Notes under the pieces: generated by a model
Databases searched by the model: none
Seen by the model: only the letters and a program-made list of their open reading frames with translations
Told to the model about the DNA's origin: nothing
Translations under genes and position numbers: made by a program
Assembly: GCF_002775205.1 (NCBI RefSeq)
Contig: NC_036456.1
Span: 6,785,463 to 6,849,462 of the forward strand
Direction: 5' to 3'
Source: Xiphophorus maculatus
Taxonomy: Eukaryota; Chordata; Actinopteri; Cyprinodontiformes; Poeciliidae
DNA length: 64,000 nucleotides
In this document: positions 52,944-64,000 of the stretch, piece after piece
Position numbering within the stretch: position 1 is the stretch's first letter
Layout: the number at the start of each line of letters is the position of its first letter

Positions 52944-55900
52944 ATGCAGCAGGAGCGCCTGCTGAAGGTGCTGGTCATCGGCGACCTGGGTGTGGGCAAG
53001 ACGTCCATCATAAAGCGGTACGTCCACCAGGTGTACTCCCAGCACTACAGGGCCACCATCGGGGTGGACTTTGCCCTCAAAGTGCTCAACTGGGATCACA
53101 AGACGGTGGTGCGGCTGCAGCTGTGGGACATCGCTGGTGAGTTAAAAAAAATATATATACCGGCTGATAAACCTCAAGGATCAGCTGCGGTTTCTCCTCC
53201 TGGTCGTTGAACGCTCAATAGTGTTGACGTAACGTTCAGACGTTATCGGGTCGGATACCGCAAACACTGTGAGCAGGAAATAATCTGCTATCGCGGCTTC
53301 TCTTGACTTTGAGAGGGGAAACTGAGAGACGAGCATCTTGAGACTTTGAGAGTCGTTTACCAATATGGCTCACATGTCAAATAAGGCAGCGTGGTGGAAC
53401 ACGAGCTGATTGTTTCAGGACAAGTGTGTGCAAATTCCTTTGCTCAATATTCTGCTAATAATTTCGCAATTGCGGTGTTTCCGTTAAATAAGACATTAAA
53501 TTCAAAATCACATAATAAGGTTAACTCGATAAGTTATTTAAAAAGTCATGGCAGGGATGTAAACAGCTACATTATTACATTCTTGATTCAGTCATGGGTA
53601 TAATCATCCATCCATCAAAGGAGACATAGGCGTTGGAGAAAAAGCCCTAGTCGGCCATTTTACAAAACAGCTGTAGATTCAAAATATTCCACACGCAACT
53701 TTTTATGAACCGTGCAGTGAAAGTTCTGGCAGAAGCAGCTGAACATTGTCCGAAAACAAAAACAAACCATCAGCCTCCAACCACTTCCTGTCGTCATCTT
53801 GGTTTTCGCCAGTAGTAACATCCGGGTGTTGATCACGTGACTCGTGTGTTTAGAAACGTGTTTCTATTGCAGTTTTGCGAAATACACCTATTTCGATATG
53901 GCTGAAAAAGCACCTCGTCCTGGTGTGAACACTTTTTATAAAAGAATGCGTTTTGTGTTGTTGTTTTAAACGTGTTTCCATTGACCAAATTTATTTTGGT
54001 CATTTAAATTTGCGCAAGTTTTATGTTTAGTGGAATGGCGGCTTATTACATTTTCTGGCGAGTCGCCCCATTCTTCCATTTTTAATGGAAGGTGTGCTCA
54101 GGTATGCTGAAAAACACATAAAATCACTGTAATTTTTTTTGGAATTTGACAAATTGCAAGATACATATTTATATTAATTAGGCTGTAGGCCAATACTTAC
54201 ATATTTGTGAAGTGTTGCCTTCAAGAACCTGTGTTCAGACCTCAACCAGTCTTTTTGCATAGAGTTATCCCCCCCACCTCCCCCAAAAAACTAACTAAAA
54301 ATCTTAGTTTTTGATTGCCCGGAGGTTTCAGTGTGAGTGTGCTTGACAACTTGATTTTGTCAAGTCAAGTTTCTTTTAAGTCATGATTGAGTTATACAGT
54401 GTTTTTAGAACAACTAGAGATTAGATAGTTGCTTGATTGTGTGATTAAATTGTCTTATGCACATAGAAAATATACAGTGCCCCCCCTTAACACGTAGTAA
54501 TCATATTGCTCTAACTGCGTTCTCACCCTGGTTGGCTGAATCTTGCTGACACGTCCAACAGTGATGGGGCATTATGTGACACATTAGCACCAAGAACATG
54601 TGGTGAGCCACCATTTCTGCTACTGTACGTGAAGTTAAAAGCCTCCTGTGTTCAGATAATGAATCCAGCATGTCTCCTCCTCCTGCAGCCAATTACACTG
54701 TTGGGAACTGTGTCGCTGCTGTCCTCACAACTGTCTTCCCTCACTCATTAGCATGCTCTCGCTGAGCTACATGCACATCCTGTTGGCTTGGCTGCCAGGT
54801 CAGGTTCCAGCTGATAGGAACTGTCATTTGCATGAAGACGTTTAGTTGAGGTGACACAAGAAGACTTTGTGCCGGCAGTGACGAGCTAGAGTAGTTGCGT
54901 GCTCTGTAATAGTTGATTGTTGCATCAGGCGAATAAGTTTGCACACGCGATAAGTCATTATAAAAACATTCCACGCCAAACATCCTCCAACTACTTCCTG
55001 TCGTCTTCTTCTTTGTCGCTTGGTCCAGTTGCAACATCCGGTTATTGATCATGTGAGCCGTGTCTCCATTGCAGTTTAGAGAAACAAACCAATTTCTATA
55101 CGGTCACGAAAACCACTTTATCTTAGCGCCAAAAGCTTTTATTGAAAAGTTTTTTTCACAGTTGCGTTGTTTCCATTAAACGAATTTATATTCCAAATGT
55201 CAAATTGTGCATTTATGTGATCATTGGAAAGGCAGGTATTGTCAGCAATGCAATAATTGTTTCTCCTTGTGAAAAGGGCAGGGAAATATGTATATGGGTT
55301 ATTGACCATAACTGCAACATTAACATTGTATGTCGATACTGGGTCAAATTTCCATTTTGGTGCATCCCTAACAGGCTGTTAGCAGCTAAATGGTTGAGCT
55401 ATCTGTTTGAGTTTTTAGGTTAAAAAAAAAAAATAATAATAACACAACAACAACCCTGCATTGTTCAGTTCAATGTTCTCACTGAAGTGAACACTGCTGA
55501 TATTTATTCAAATTATTGGTGGATTTGTTTCTGCTAGCTTGTTAGCTTAGCATAAAGACTGAAAACAGTATAAACGAGTAAAACTAGCTCTGTTTAGCTG
55601 CTGTCAGACACAGTCTAGTCATGTGTGTATAAGTGTGTGCATAATTGTCAAGGGGGTGTGTGTGTCTGTGTAAGTGTATCTTGCTGATTCACCTCTGTAT
55701 TAAGATCATGTGGAGGAAGTTAGTAACTTGGACAAAGACTCATTTATGCATTGTGTGTGTTGGTGTGTGTGTGCATGTGTGTGTGTGTGTGTGTGTAACA
55801 TTCAACAGTGGTGCATGCATCGTTCTATAAGTAGGTCTGATGGGTTTTTTTCACTGTTTGTGTTCATGGTAAGTCAGTGGTGTGAAACACAGTAGAAGCA

Positions 55901-58900
55901 GTTCCTGTTCTAGAGAACAGGAACACTTAAACATAGCTTCACCAAAGCCGAAAGGGGCAGTAATTCAAAAGTGATATTCATGAACAGAGCAAAAAAATAG
56001 AGACAAAATCCCATTATCTCTAGATAAGACAACAGAGCTACTTCCTTGGCTCTGAGAGTATTAGCTGTGTACGAAATGCTGGCCTTAAGAAGTTTCTAGT
56101 AAACTGTTTGACAGCTCAGAAATTCATGTTGTGAATTTGGTTCTGAATTAACAACAACAAGGAAAAGGAAATGGGAAGTAGAAATGAGCCTTTGACCTCA
56201 TTTCACGCCCTGAAGTGGGTAGTAGAGCTGGACCAGTTCTACAAAAAATATCCGTCACGTCTGATTGAGGCTCAACACAGAGGCTTAAGAAAAAGATATC
56301 AAAATACGTATTCTGCTTATGTTGCATTGCTTTGGCAACAAGGGTATCTAGGAGCCAAAGCTCCATCGTGCTGCATTCAGGAGTTTTTCTACATTATGCA
56401 GCATCACAAAGACTTATTTTAGACTTCAGAAAGATATCTCCCTGACAGGACAAGACAGAAGTTATATCTGTGTCTTTGACATTTCTGGTACATCAGTAAA
56501 GTATGAAGACAGTTTCTCTTGTTTGTCTAGTTAGAAAAGTCGATGAGAGGAAACACAACATGGAAAGTTGAACCACTTCACCAAAATTCTCCAGGACTCT
56601 GGTTCAGGGTAGATTTTCTTAACTCCTCCCCTCTACGATCACAACAGACATTTGTTGTGATGAGATTTGATGCGAAATGAAAAAATGTCCCCTCTGCTAC
56701 CCCTCTGTTTTGGGGCTACAGACCAAGTTTGTTTCTAAATAAACAACCTGCAATGGCCTTGCTTTCGTTGGTGACATTGAAAAGCCAGAGATGATCTATA
56801 TACTGCATTTATTACACACCCTGATGGAAACTGCAAGGATGTTCAACGTAGGGAAGTGAGATGCTGAAGACTCTAGACGTTGTAGAACCGTTAAGATTGA
56901 TGCGTATCTTCAGTTTCCCATTGAGCACTGGGATCACACCAGTAGAATGGCAGACTGGGATGGGGATCCCAGTGTTAAGAAGGTGGAGTAGAGACTGCAG
57001 TGAGAACTCCTAACTTTTCAGGTGCTGGGGTTGAATAGGTCTTCTTGATGCTATCGTCCAGCCCAGTGATCTTTGCCGCACGTCTTTCTCTTCTCTCACA
57101 GCCTACTTTCTTCTTTGACCAATCTCCAATAAAAGCCACTGGGGCCAATAAAGCCTTCAAAAATAAGAACTGGTAACTTTAAAAGACCTTTCAACCTAAA
57201 CTTTTACAACTTGGCCAGGTTGACGAGCCATCAATGCACGGGGATAACATGTAAACTCAATGCAGAAAGACCTTCGAGTGTAATTCAAACACAGGACTTT
57301 CTTGCCTCGACCCAACAGTACTGCCAACTGCATCCACCATGCAGCCATAATGCAGATACTTCTGGAGAAAAACTGTACATTCAAGAGGAGGGGAGAGTTA
57401 AACATACATAAACTGATTCTTTGACAGACCTGTATGAGCTTTTACTTTATAAAAACTTGACCTTTCAAATTTGGAAGGTAAAGACTCACAGGAAGCAACT
57501 GTGTGCTGGATGTCAATGTAGGAACAAACCCAAGTGTCCAAATTTTATACCAATGTACAAAGCCATAGGAGAAGAGGAAAAAGAAAGGCTAAAATCTAAA
57601 AAAAAAAAAAAAAAAAGGCTAATAGATTTTGATTACATTGATATCAGACATTGGTTTGGTAGAGCATCTGCATCAACAGAGCCTGATTTTTGTCAGCCCT
57701 GTCTCTCCCTGACAGGACAAGAACGCTATGGGAACATGACCCGTGTGTACTACAGAGAAGCATTGGGGGCCCTTGTTGTCTTCGACATGACCAGGTTGGC
57801 CACGTTTCAGGCCGTCCTGAAGTGGAAACGAGACCTGGACTCGAAAGTAAGTTTTACAAACCACCTAAGGAAAAAGCTGAAGGAAAGAGCTGCTGAAGCT
57901 GACCAAATAACTTTAAATTGCAAAAATCTGTTTACTATTCACTTCAATTCAGTTTGTCAAGAAAAAAAACTTCACAGAAAGTCAAACATTTTTATAGTTA
58001 TAGGTGAGCTTAAATGATGATTTTTAAAACTACCGCATGTCTTTATGATGTTAAGAAACATTTGAGAACTAGTCTGCCTTAAACCTGTAGTATGTTTTTC
58101 TTTCCACTTGGGGGCAGCAGAAACAACTTTTCTTTTCTTTTTTTTTTTAACGCTGCTGACCTTTTAAAGCCCGGCCAATAGCAGGACCACATCCATGGTC
58201 CTTGTGGACTCTTAATTTTACTGACTGATAGCCTTTAAAGATCCAGGGCTCGGTTTGGTTCATTTTTAAAAAAATCATTTTCACTTCATGTCTCCCCCGT
58301 TCTGATAGGTCACTCTGAGCAATGGGAAGCCCGTTCCAGCCGTTCTGCTAGCCAACAAGTGTGACCAACGTCAACTCGGTCTGTGTCCCAAACTTCCAAA
58401 GCTGGAGAAGTTCTCCCAAGACCACGGCTTTGTTGGCTGGTTCGAAACATCTGCTAAGGTGGACTGTAATTTTCGTACTGACATAATATTTGCACTACTT
58501 CATGTCTCTGAGGAGGAACTGTAAATTAACCGCAATCTTTGCTCACATTAACATCACTTCATTTCATAGCCAACCACTTTTAGGCAGTAGCTTCCAAAAC
58601 ATTTTCTTGCTTCAGCTGCCTCTGCATGACTGAAGTGTTGTCTTAATGCTGAAAACATTTTCCAATTTTCTTATGCACAAGAAGCTCATAGTAAAAAATA
58701 TATGTATATTATTCAAAATCAGCAATCTTTTCTGGGCTAGAAAACATAACATAGCAGCACGTTGGTGTGAGTGAAATGCATCATTTGAAATTCACACTGC
58801 TGGATGTTAAAGAGGTTGTAATCAGATTTTCAAAAACAGAACAGTAGACACTAAATAGGGAAATCAGGCAAACTACATTTCAACTAAAACTAGGTGGTTT

Positions 58901-59791
58901 TTGACCACAAAGCAGAACTAAAAGTCTCAAAAACAACTCAGCACTGAGTTGCCTCACCTTTGGTGATGATTTGGTGGCACCTTTCTGTCGCTAACAGGTT
59001 TACAGCTTCCCAGTCCATTTAGATAAGTAACCAAGGAGCCGAGCGATTCTTAAATGAGTTGAGTGGGTGGCCTTATTTTTTTAAACTGAGCCAAAATTCT
59101 GCAGCACATCTACATGCTAATGTTGTCAAAGTCATGCTAGCATAACTGACCTACTTCTCTCTCCCTTGCTATTTTTTTTTTTATTAAAAGTTTTTACTGA
59201 CTGATGAAATGTGATAAACTTGTTTTCAAGTAGTGATAGTGTTGACAATTAATAGCAAATCTCTGCTCACTTTTTTATACATAAGCATACATTTGAGATT
59301 TAGCTCGTTATGTCAACAACTTGACAGCTAAAACCAAATGGTACTCATCGTCTGCGAGCAACTTCTTTGCTGGATCTTGCGCGCTTGACGTCACGTTTCA
59401 GCGTGTCTACAGCTAACAATTTAATAAAGAAAATCATCCTTTCCTTCTTAGAATTTTTAAATTTGCCAAAAACACAAAAGCCAAAATATACAGTAAGGGT
59501 ACAAATACTTATTCTTAGCTCTGTATGCCTCCTCTGTTATTATCGCCATCCTTTTCTTGAACCTTTAACCTCTGTCTCCAGGATGACACCAACATCGACA
59601 GTGCCATCACGTGTTTGGTTAAAGCAATCACGTCTGCGGAGGAGGAGAAAGTGTCGCGTGACGCCGCTCCAAGCGAGTCCGACGGCGGAGTCATCGTTCT
59701 GCCTCGTTTCGACCACAGCGCCAAGGAGAAGGGACTCAACGACTGCGCCGGGTGCACCTCCACCAAACCCAGACCCGGAGCCAGCGACTGA
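52944..59791 (+). CDS. Rab32/Rab38-family small GTPase, 227 aa
   Basis: Four exons: 52944-53136, 57716-57846, 58309-58458, 59582-59791, frame continuous; the third donor (GTGGAC) is weak. The protein begins MQQERLLKVLVIGDLGVGKTSIIKRYVHQ and carries the Rab32/38 hallmark WDIAGQE (Ile instead of Thr), NMTRVYYREA, NKCD and ETSAK. These Rabs steer cargo such as tyrosinase to melanosomes and other lysosome-related organelles with BLOC-3 and VARP. The switch and effector regions match closely; the C-terminal third is divergent. The end NDCAGC is followed by nine more residues, so there is no terminal cysteine box. It is closer to Rab38 in the short N-terminus and the CxGC end, and could be a fish-specific Rab38 copy (rab38c-like), so I leave the symbol blank. 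Intron 1 is 4.6 kb. Confidence 0.88.
53137..57715 (+). other. Intron 1 of the Rab32/38 gene
   Basis: No exon or gene seen inside. It holds two similar blocks (about 53680-53910 and 54950-55175: acattcca-ac.., ccaaccacttcctgtcgtc..., gtaacatccgg..tgatca-gtga) that look like related dispersed repeats, a TG tract at 55752-55797, and a perfect hairpin at 55901-55924. An open frame from 57421 runs into exon 2 only because the intron end happens to lack stops. Confidence 0.5.
55752..55797. repeat. (TG)n microsatellite
   Basis: Interrupted TG dinucleotides. Confidence 0.85.
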
Positions 59792-62700
59792 TGCAGATCC
59801 ACTAATATCATGGAGCGATGACTTCAAATCTTCCCCTTTCTAACATTTAGAAGTTTCCCTAACTCTCTGACGGTTTTTTGGAAAACTCTATTGGAGATGT
59901 TTTCTGACATTTTTGCTTTTCCTCCAAGTCTCTCTCTCTCTCTCTTTTTTTTTTAACAAACTGGGTATTGTATGTTTTTTTTAAGACCAATTTAAGACTG
60001 ACTTCATAACTTCAAAAGCATTTTCATGTGGCTGCTGTGTTGGGAAAGAGTTTTGAGACAAAATGAGGCACGAGGGCAGCATTCTTCTCAGAAAGATGAT
60101 TGTTAAAAGCACATCAGCAGTTGTGAGACTTTTCTCTCTCCTGCCTTAAAGTCTTTTCTTACAAAGCGTTTTTTAATTGTCCTAAATGTTTGTCTCTGAA
60201 AGCTAATTTCTCTGTGTATTTTGGAGTGATTTATTTATATTTTACATCAATTAATTATTAGACAAAACTCTGTCATGTTTTACTCTGTTCTGTCTGCGTA
60301 AAAGCACAAACTTTCTGTTTTAATGATGCCTGTTGCTTTTGTCCTGGAACAGAAAATCTTTTCTTTCTTTTTTTATGATTCATAAATTAACTACCACCCA
60401 GAGCACACGTCTTCGGAAGCAATGAGACCTAAATACATGGCGATGCTAGGAGGAAACCCTTCACAATGGCTCTTAATTTGGCCGAATCAGCAACTTTTTA
60501 AAAATACAGACATAGCAAATGCAGATTTGAGCAGTTTTGGAATAAACGTTGCATTAAACTTCCACAAAAGAATCATACAAGTATCATTAAAAAAAAGTAT
60601 CAATCCTCTTTTAGTAAATTCCTTTAAAAATGACCACAAATTCCCCACAGTAGATATTCAAGTTGCCTTTTCACAAAAGCTTACATAACATTTGCAACTC
60701 TAAATAAGTTTTATTTTGTTGGACTGAGGGCAAAAACAGCTATTTGGCTTCTAAAGGTTGCAGACTCTTGGCTCAAAGCGTATCCGTGTGATAAAACGAA
60801 CCAATTCCTAAATCTAACATTAGAATCCGTTCCAATCCTTGAATGTTGCTCTTTAAATATTCTCTCTATCCGGTCTGACTGAGGTAATTTGCAAAGAAGA
60901 ATCTAAATAATTTCAGTTTCTAAATGTAGAAAGCTGGTAAAGAAAAAAAACCCTGAAAGCTCTCTGGCTGTAATAGCTCTATTTCCTGATCGTCCTCCAG
61001 GTTCTTTTAGAATTTGACAATCTAGGATTTGCCGGATCAGTCTTAGGTTCTCCATTTTCCGTCGTTATCAGTCACCGTCTCTCCAGGTGACGCTCTGCAA
61101 ACGGGACACGTCGCTCTTTGTTCAGGTGTGGATGTTTGGCCTTCTCTGTGAAGACGACTTGTATCCTGGTATTGTAGGACTTGTATCATTAGGACTTGTA
61201 TCCTAATGAAAGGCCCCCCTTTCCGGCTCTTTTTCGCCACTTTTCACAAGGTTAAATGTCATCGTCTGGGAAACCTCTCCTTTAAATGTCATTTTCCACC
61301 TCAGATGTTTCTCCGTATTTTCCGTGAGCTCCAGCTTTTCGTTTCCTACATCCTGCTGCATGTGTCAGCAGCTGGGAGCTTCGGAGTCAGTCCTCTAATG
61401 GGTGAGTGTTAAAAGCAGCAGCGCCTGAGGTCTTTCTTTCTTAATGGTTCTGTTTCCTTTTGTTTCTCTACCTAAGCGCTGAAAGGCGGTATAATTTCTT
61501 TAATCAGTGTAAAAGAATAATACTTCCTTTGTGGAGCGTGTTCTTTTGTGTCATGTATCAGATGCCATCTATGTTGTACAGAGTCATAAGCCTGTAAATG
61601 TCTTCCTTAAATGAAATCAACTTTTTCTCTCTTTTTTTGCCAGATTTGTTGACTCGTTGAAGGTTAGATACAAAAGACAGTTCATTCACGTGACTGAATG
61701 GGATTTCTAAATTGATATGTAGTTGGAAACTTAAAAGATAAGGAGCTCTTTAACTGTTAGAAGAAAAACACCAACAGGAGACATAGCAAACCGGACTTAA
61801 AAGTGCTTTATGTCGACAATTTCAAGCGTACAAAATGTTTCAATGTTCATCCAAACACAATCATTAGCTGTACTAAGTGAAATCAGAAAATGTCTTTGAG
61901 CTGTAATTTAAAAAAGCTAAAACATTGGCTTCTGATCTGATCCACTCTAATCCAGCATTTCCATTTCTCTTCACAACTGTGTCATCAATACACCTTACAT
62001 TGATTAACTGTGCTGCATTTGTATTAAACAAAGAAGCAGTCATGTTGCTTATCTTTTCTACAACGTAGAAACACAGTTTTAAAAACCTTACTCTCTGGAA
62101 ATAGGCTGTAAAAAAGACTTTAATTTGATTGTGGGTGAGTTTCACAGTGACCCCCAAGTTCATTTGCTGTTCAGGTTCATTGGCTAATTTGAACTGATTT
62201 TCTTAAACTCCTGTCAAAACCCAGATAAGACCTCATATTTATGTCTAATCACTCATTCATTTGGCTCCGACACCGAGAAAAAAGAACTGAAGCTAACATA
62301 GGTAAATGGGGAAAGGTTAAGAGAGATTGGTTGTTGAAGAACCTGATCCACAGACAACACAAAATATTTAGTACTCACGGAAAACATGTAATTAGTTAAA
62401 ACCATTGCCAACGACATTGATTGTCTTGTCTGAGGAACTTAGTTGTTGCAAAAAAAAAAACAAAACTAAACCCACTTGCAGTCACAGTGATTATCTGGTA
62501 GATGACTTACCACTGGAGATCATTGTTACAGCTTGGGGGAAAGTGATGTGTTGACTCCTGGTCCTTCAGTTTTGTGTTGCTCCTCAACTTAAAAACCTTA
62601 AATTATTTGTACAATCCTGGAGCATAAAGCCTTTCCCACAACAGACTTTGTTTTTGGTAGATGAAGAGAAACCCACCCTTTTCGCCTATTTCCTTTGACA

Positions 62701-63230
62701 AATGTCACCTACATTTCTGTAATAGAGGATATTCAGGCAATGTAAGAGTGCTCACTCCATCCTAATTGACACAATCCCATCAGACATGCTCTTTATGATA
62801 ATAAAATGTTTTGTTTTCGAGGGGCTTGGCTCCTCTCTAAAGGCTCTTTTTGTATAAGAAAAGCTATAAAAAAAAATTGATCTGATTTGGGGGGGAGAAA
62901 TAACGTAGAAGTTAAATGTAAATTATTTTTCGTTCTGTCAAGATTTACAAGGTTTCTAGCTCTAAGAAATCTGCTAAAACTGACTCATCATATGATGCTA
63001 CCGAGAACATTACAGCAATGGTTGTGGATGTCGGTTATTTAAGGATAAGAGACGCACATAATTACTGTAATTAATACAAAGCATTTGTGCTTTAAGCCAC
63101 TAGAGGGCGCCACGCGGTGTTTGGTTTAATTGCTTGCCTGAAGAATTGTTACCGAATAATAATGATGCTTGTCTTTTGAAGCAGCCTCCATATGCTCTGC
63201 GTTGCGTCCTCCCCCGTTTTCTCCAGTGGG
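59792..63230. other. Rab32/38 gene 3' UTR and intergenic sequence
   Basis: AATAAA at 60541-60546 could end the transcript about 750 bases past the stop. A CT tract lies at 59929-59945. Beyond about 60600 I see no gene or named repeat; short frames near 61206 and 62163 have no support. Confidence 0.4.
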
Positions 63231-63259
63231 AGGGTAAAAAAACAACAACAATCCAACAG

Positions 63260-63261
<2 letters not shown>

Positions 63262-63327
<66 letters not shown>

Positions 63328-63354
63328 CGTGTGTGTGTGTGTGTGTGTGTGTGC

Positions 63355-63387
<33 letters not shown>
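63262..63387. repeat. (TG)n microsatellite
   Basis: About 125 bases of TG with a few GC interruptions. Frames through it are artefacts. Confidence 0.95.
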
Positions 63388-63389
<2 letters not shown>

Positions 63390-63459
63390 CGTGTATAGAT
63401 GTGCAGTCACTTCTCGCTTCACATCCACGTCCCGCTTTGACTCCATGTGCTATTGATTA

Positions 63460-64000
63460 ATTTCATCTCGCCGCTGCGAAGCGACGCTGACCAACATCAG
63501 TGCGCGGCGGAAGCAGGCAGAGCGAAGGCGGGAGGCTTTCGCCTGATGTCCGAGACCAGAGACAACCGCTAATTCACCAGCTGAAGGGAAGATCATTATT
63601 GTCAGAGCTGCTGGTGGGCTGGAGACTCTTCCGGGTGAGCGGGGTTTTCTTCACTTCTCGCAGGGGGGAAAGCGCAGTCTGCACATTTGCTCGTCTTTGT
63701 GATGGAAGTGCTGTTGCATCTCGGAGGGATGTCGGCTTCAGAGGACAGAGCCTTCACGTGTTCTGCTGTGAGTTAAAAACGCAACTAAAATTCCTGTTTT
63801 GTTCTTGTTTTTCACCGAAAGACCACGTATTGATTTAGTATCTGTCTTGTCCAGCACTGTAATTACACTTGTTTGGTTTGAATTGCACGTGGAGAGCGGA
63901 GACTTCGTTTGGCTATTGCCTCGGGAAAAGAAAGTATTGCGGTCGGTGTCGTGATTTCTTTTTATGTGTGTTGTATAGCTATATTTTATTAACATCATCC
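63460..64000 (+). other. Possible 5' end of a further gene
   Basis: A G+C- and CpG-rich stretch (63465-63650) contains a good donor (ttccg|ggtgagc, near 63633). It may be a non-coding first exon of a gene that continues past the window. No start codon with a convincing frame; low certainty. Confidence 0.25.

Noticed and set aside
57421-58017. 198-codon frame around Rab32/38 exon 2
   Set aside because: Only the middle part (57716-57846) is Rab sequence; the rest is intron read-through without stops.

Overview
This is vertebrate nuclear DNA, almost certainly from a ray-finned (teleost) fish. Genes are split by GT-AG introns, the tripartite-motif gene has the exon sizes usual for fish TRIMs, and the non-coding DNA is full of Tc1, hAT, SINE and LINE debris and long TG microsatellites of the kind common in fish. 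The species cannot be named from the sequence alone.

Layout. 1-7.7 kb: transposon debris plus scraps of a decayed GIMAP-like copy. 7.7-17.4 kb: an immune GTPase cluster of three GIMAP (AIG1-type) genes. A (+) and B (+) are tandem duplicates, and C (-) converges on B. 17.4-19.4 kb: MITEs and microsatellites. 19.4-28.4 kb: a seven-coding-exon TRIM E3 ligase gene (RING, B-boxes, coiled coil, PRY-SPRY) on +, whose fourth coding intron holds an intact intronless antisense gene for a coiled-coil protein I do not recognise. 29.6-35.1 kb: vbp1 (prefoldin subunit 3), six exons, +. 39.6-43.7 kb: rab39b, three exons, -. 48.6-49.3 kb: a promoter-like CpG-rich block with no assignable gene. 52.3-60.5 kb: a Rab32/Rab38-family gene, four exons, +. 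63.5-64 kb: a GC-rich stretch that may be the start of another gene.

How the genes relate. The GIMAPs and the TRIM are accessory immune-type genes and show turnover (duplication, deletion, insertion, nesting). vbp1 (cytosolic chaperone) and rab39b (vesicle traffic) are conserved housekeeping or neuronal genes that are also neighbours on human Xq28, so this half is an old syntenic block. Exon boundaries were read by eye from splice consensus, reading-frame continuity and family knowledge; there is no transcript evidence. The best leads are the antisense gene nested in the TRIM intron, the 850-bp insertion in GIMAP-A dated by its empty site in GIMAP-B, the altered G3 motif and lost tail of GIMAP-B, the C-terminal extension of the Rab32/38 protein, and an excess of perfect snap-back palindromes.
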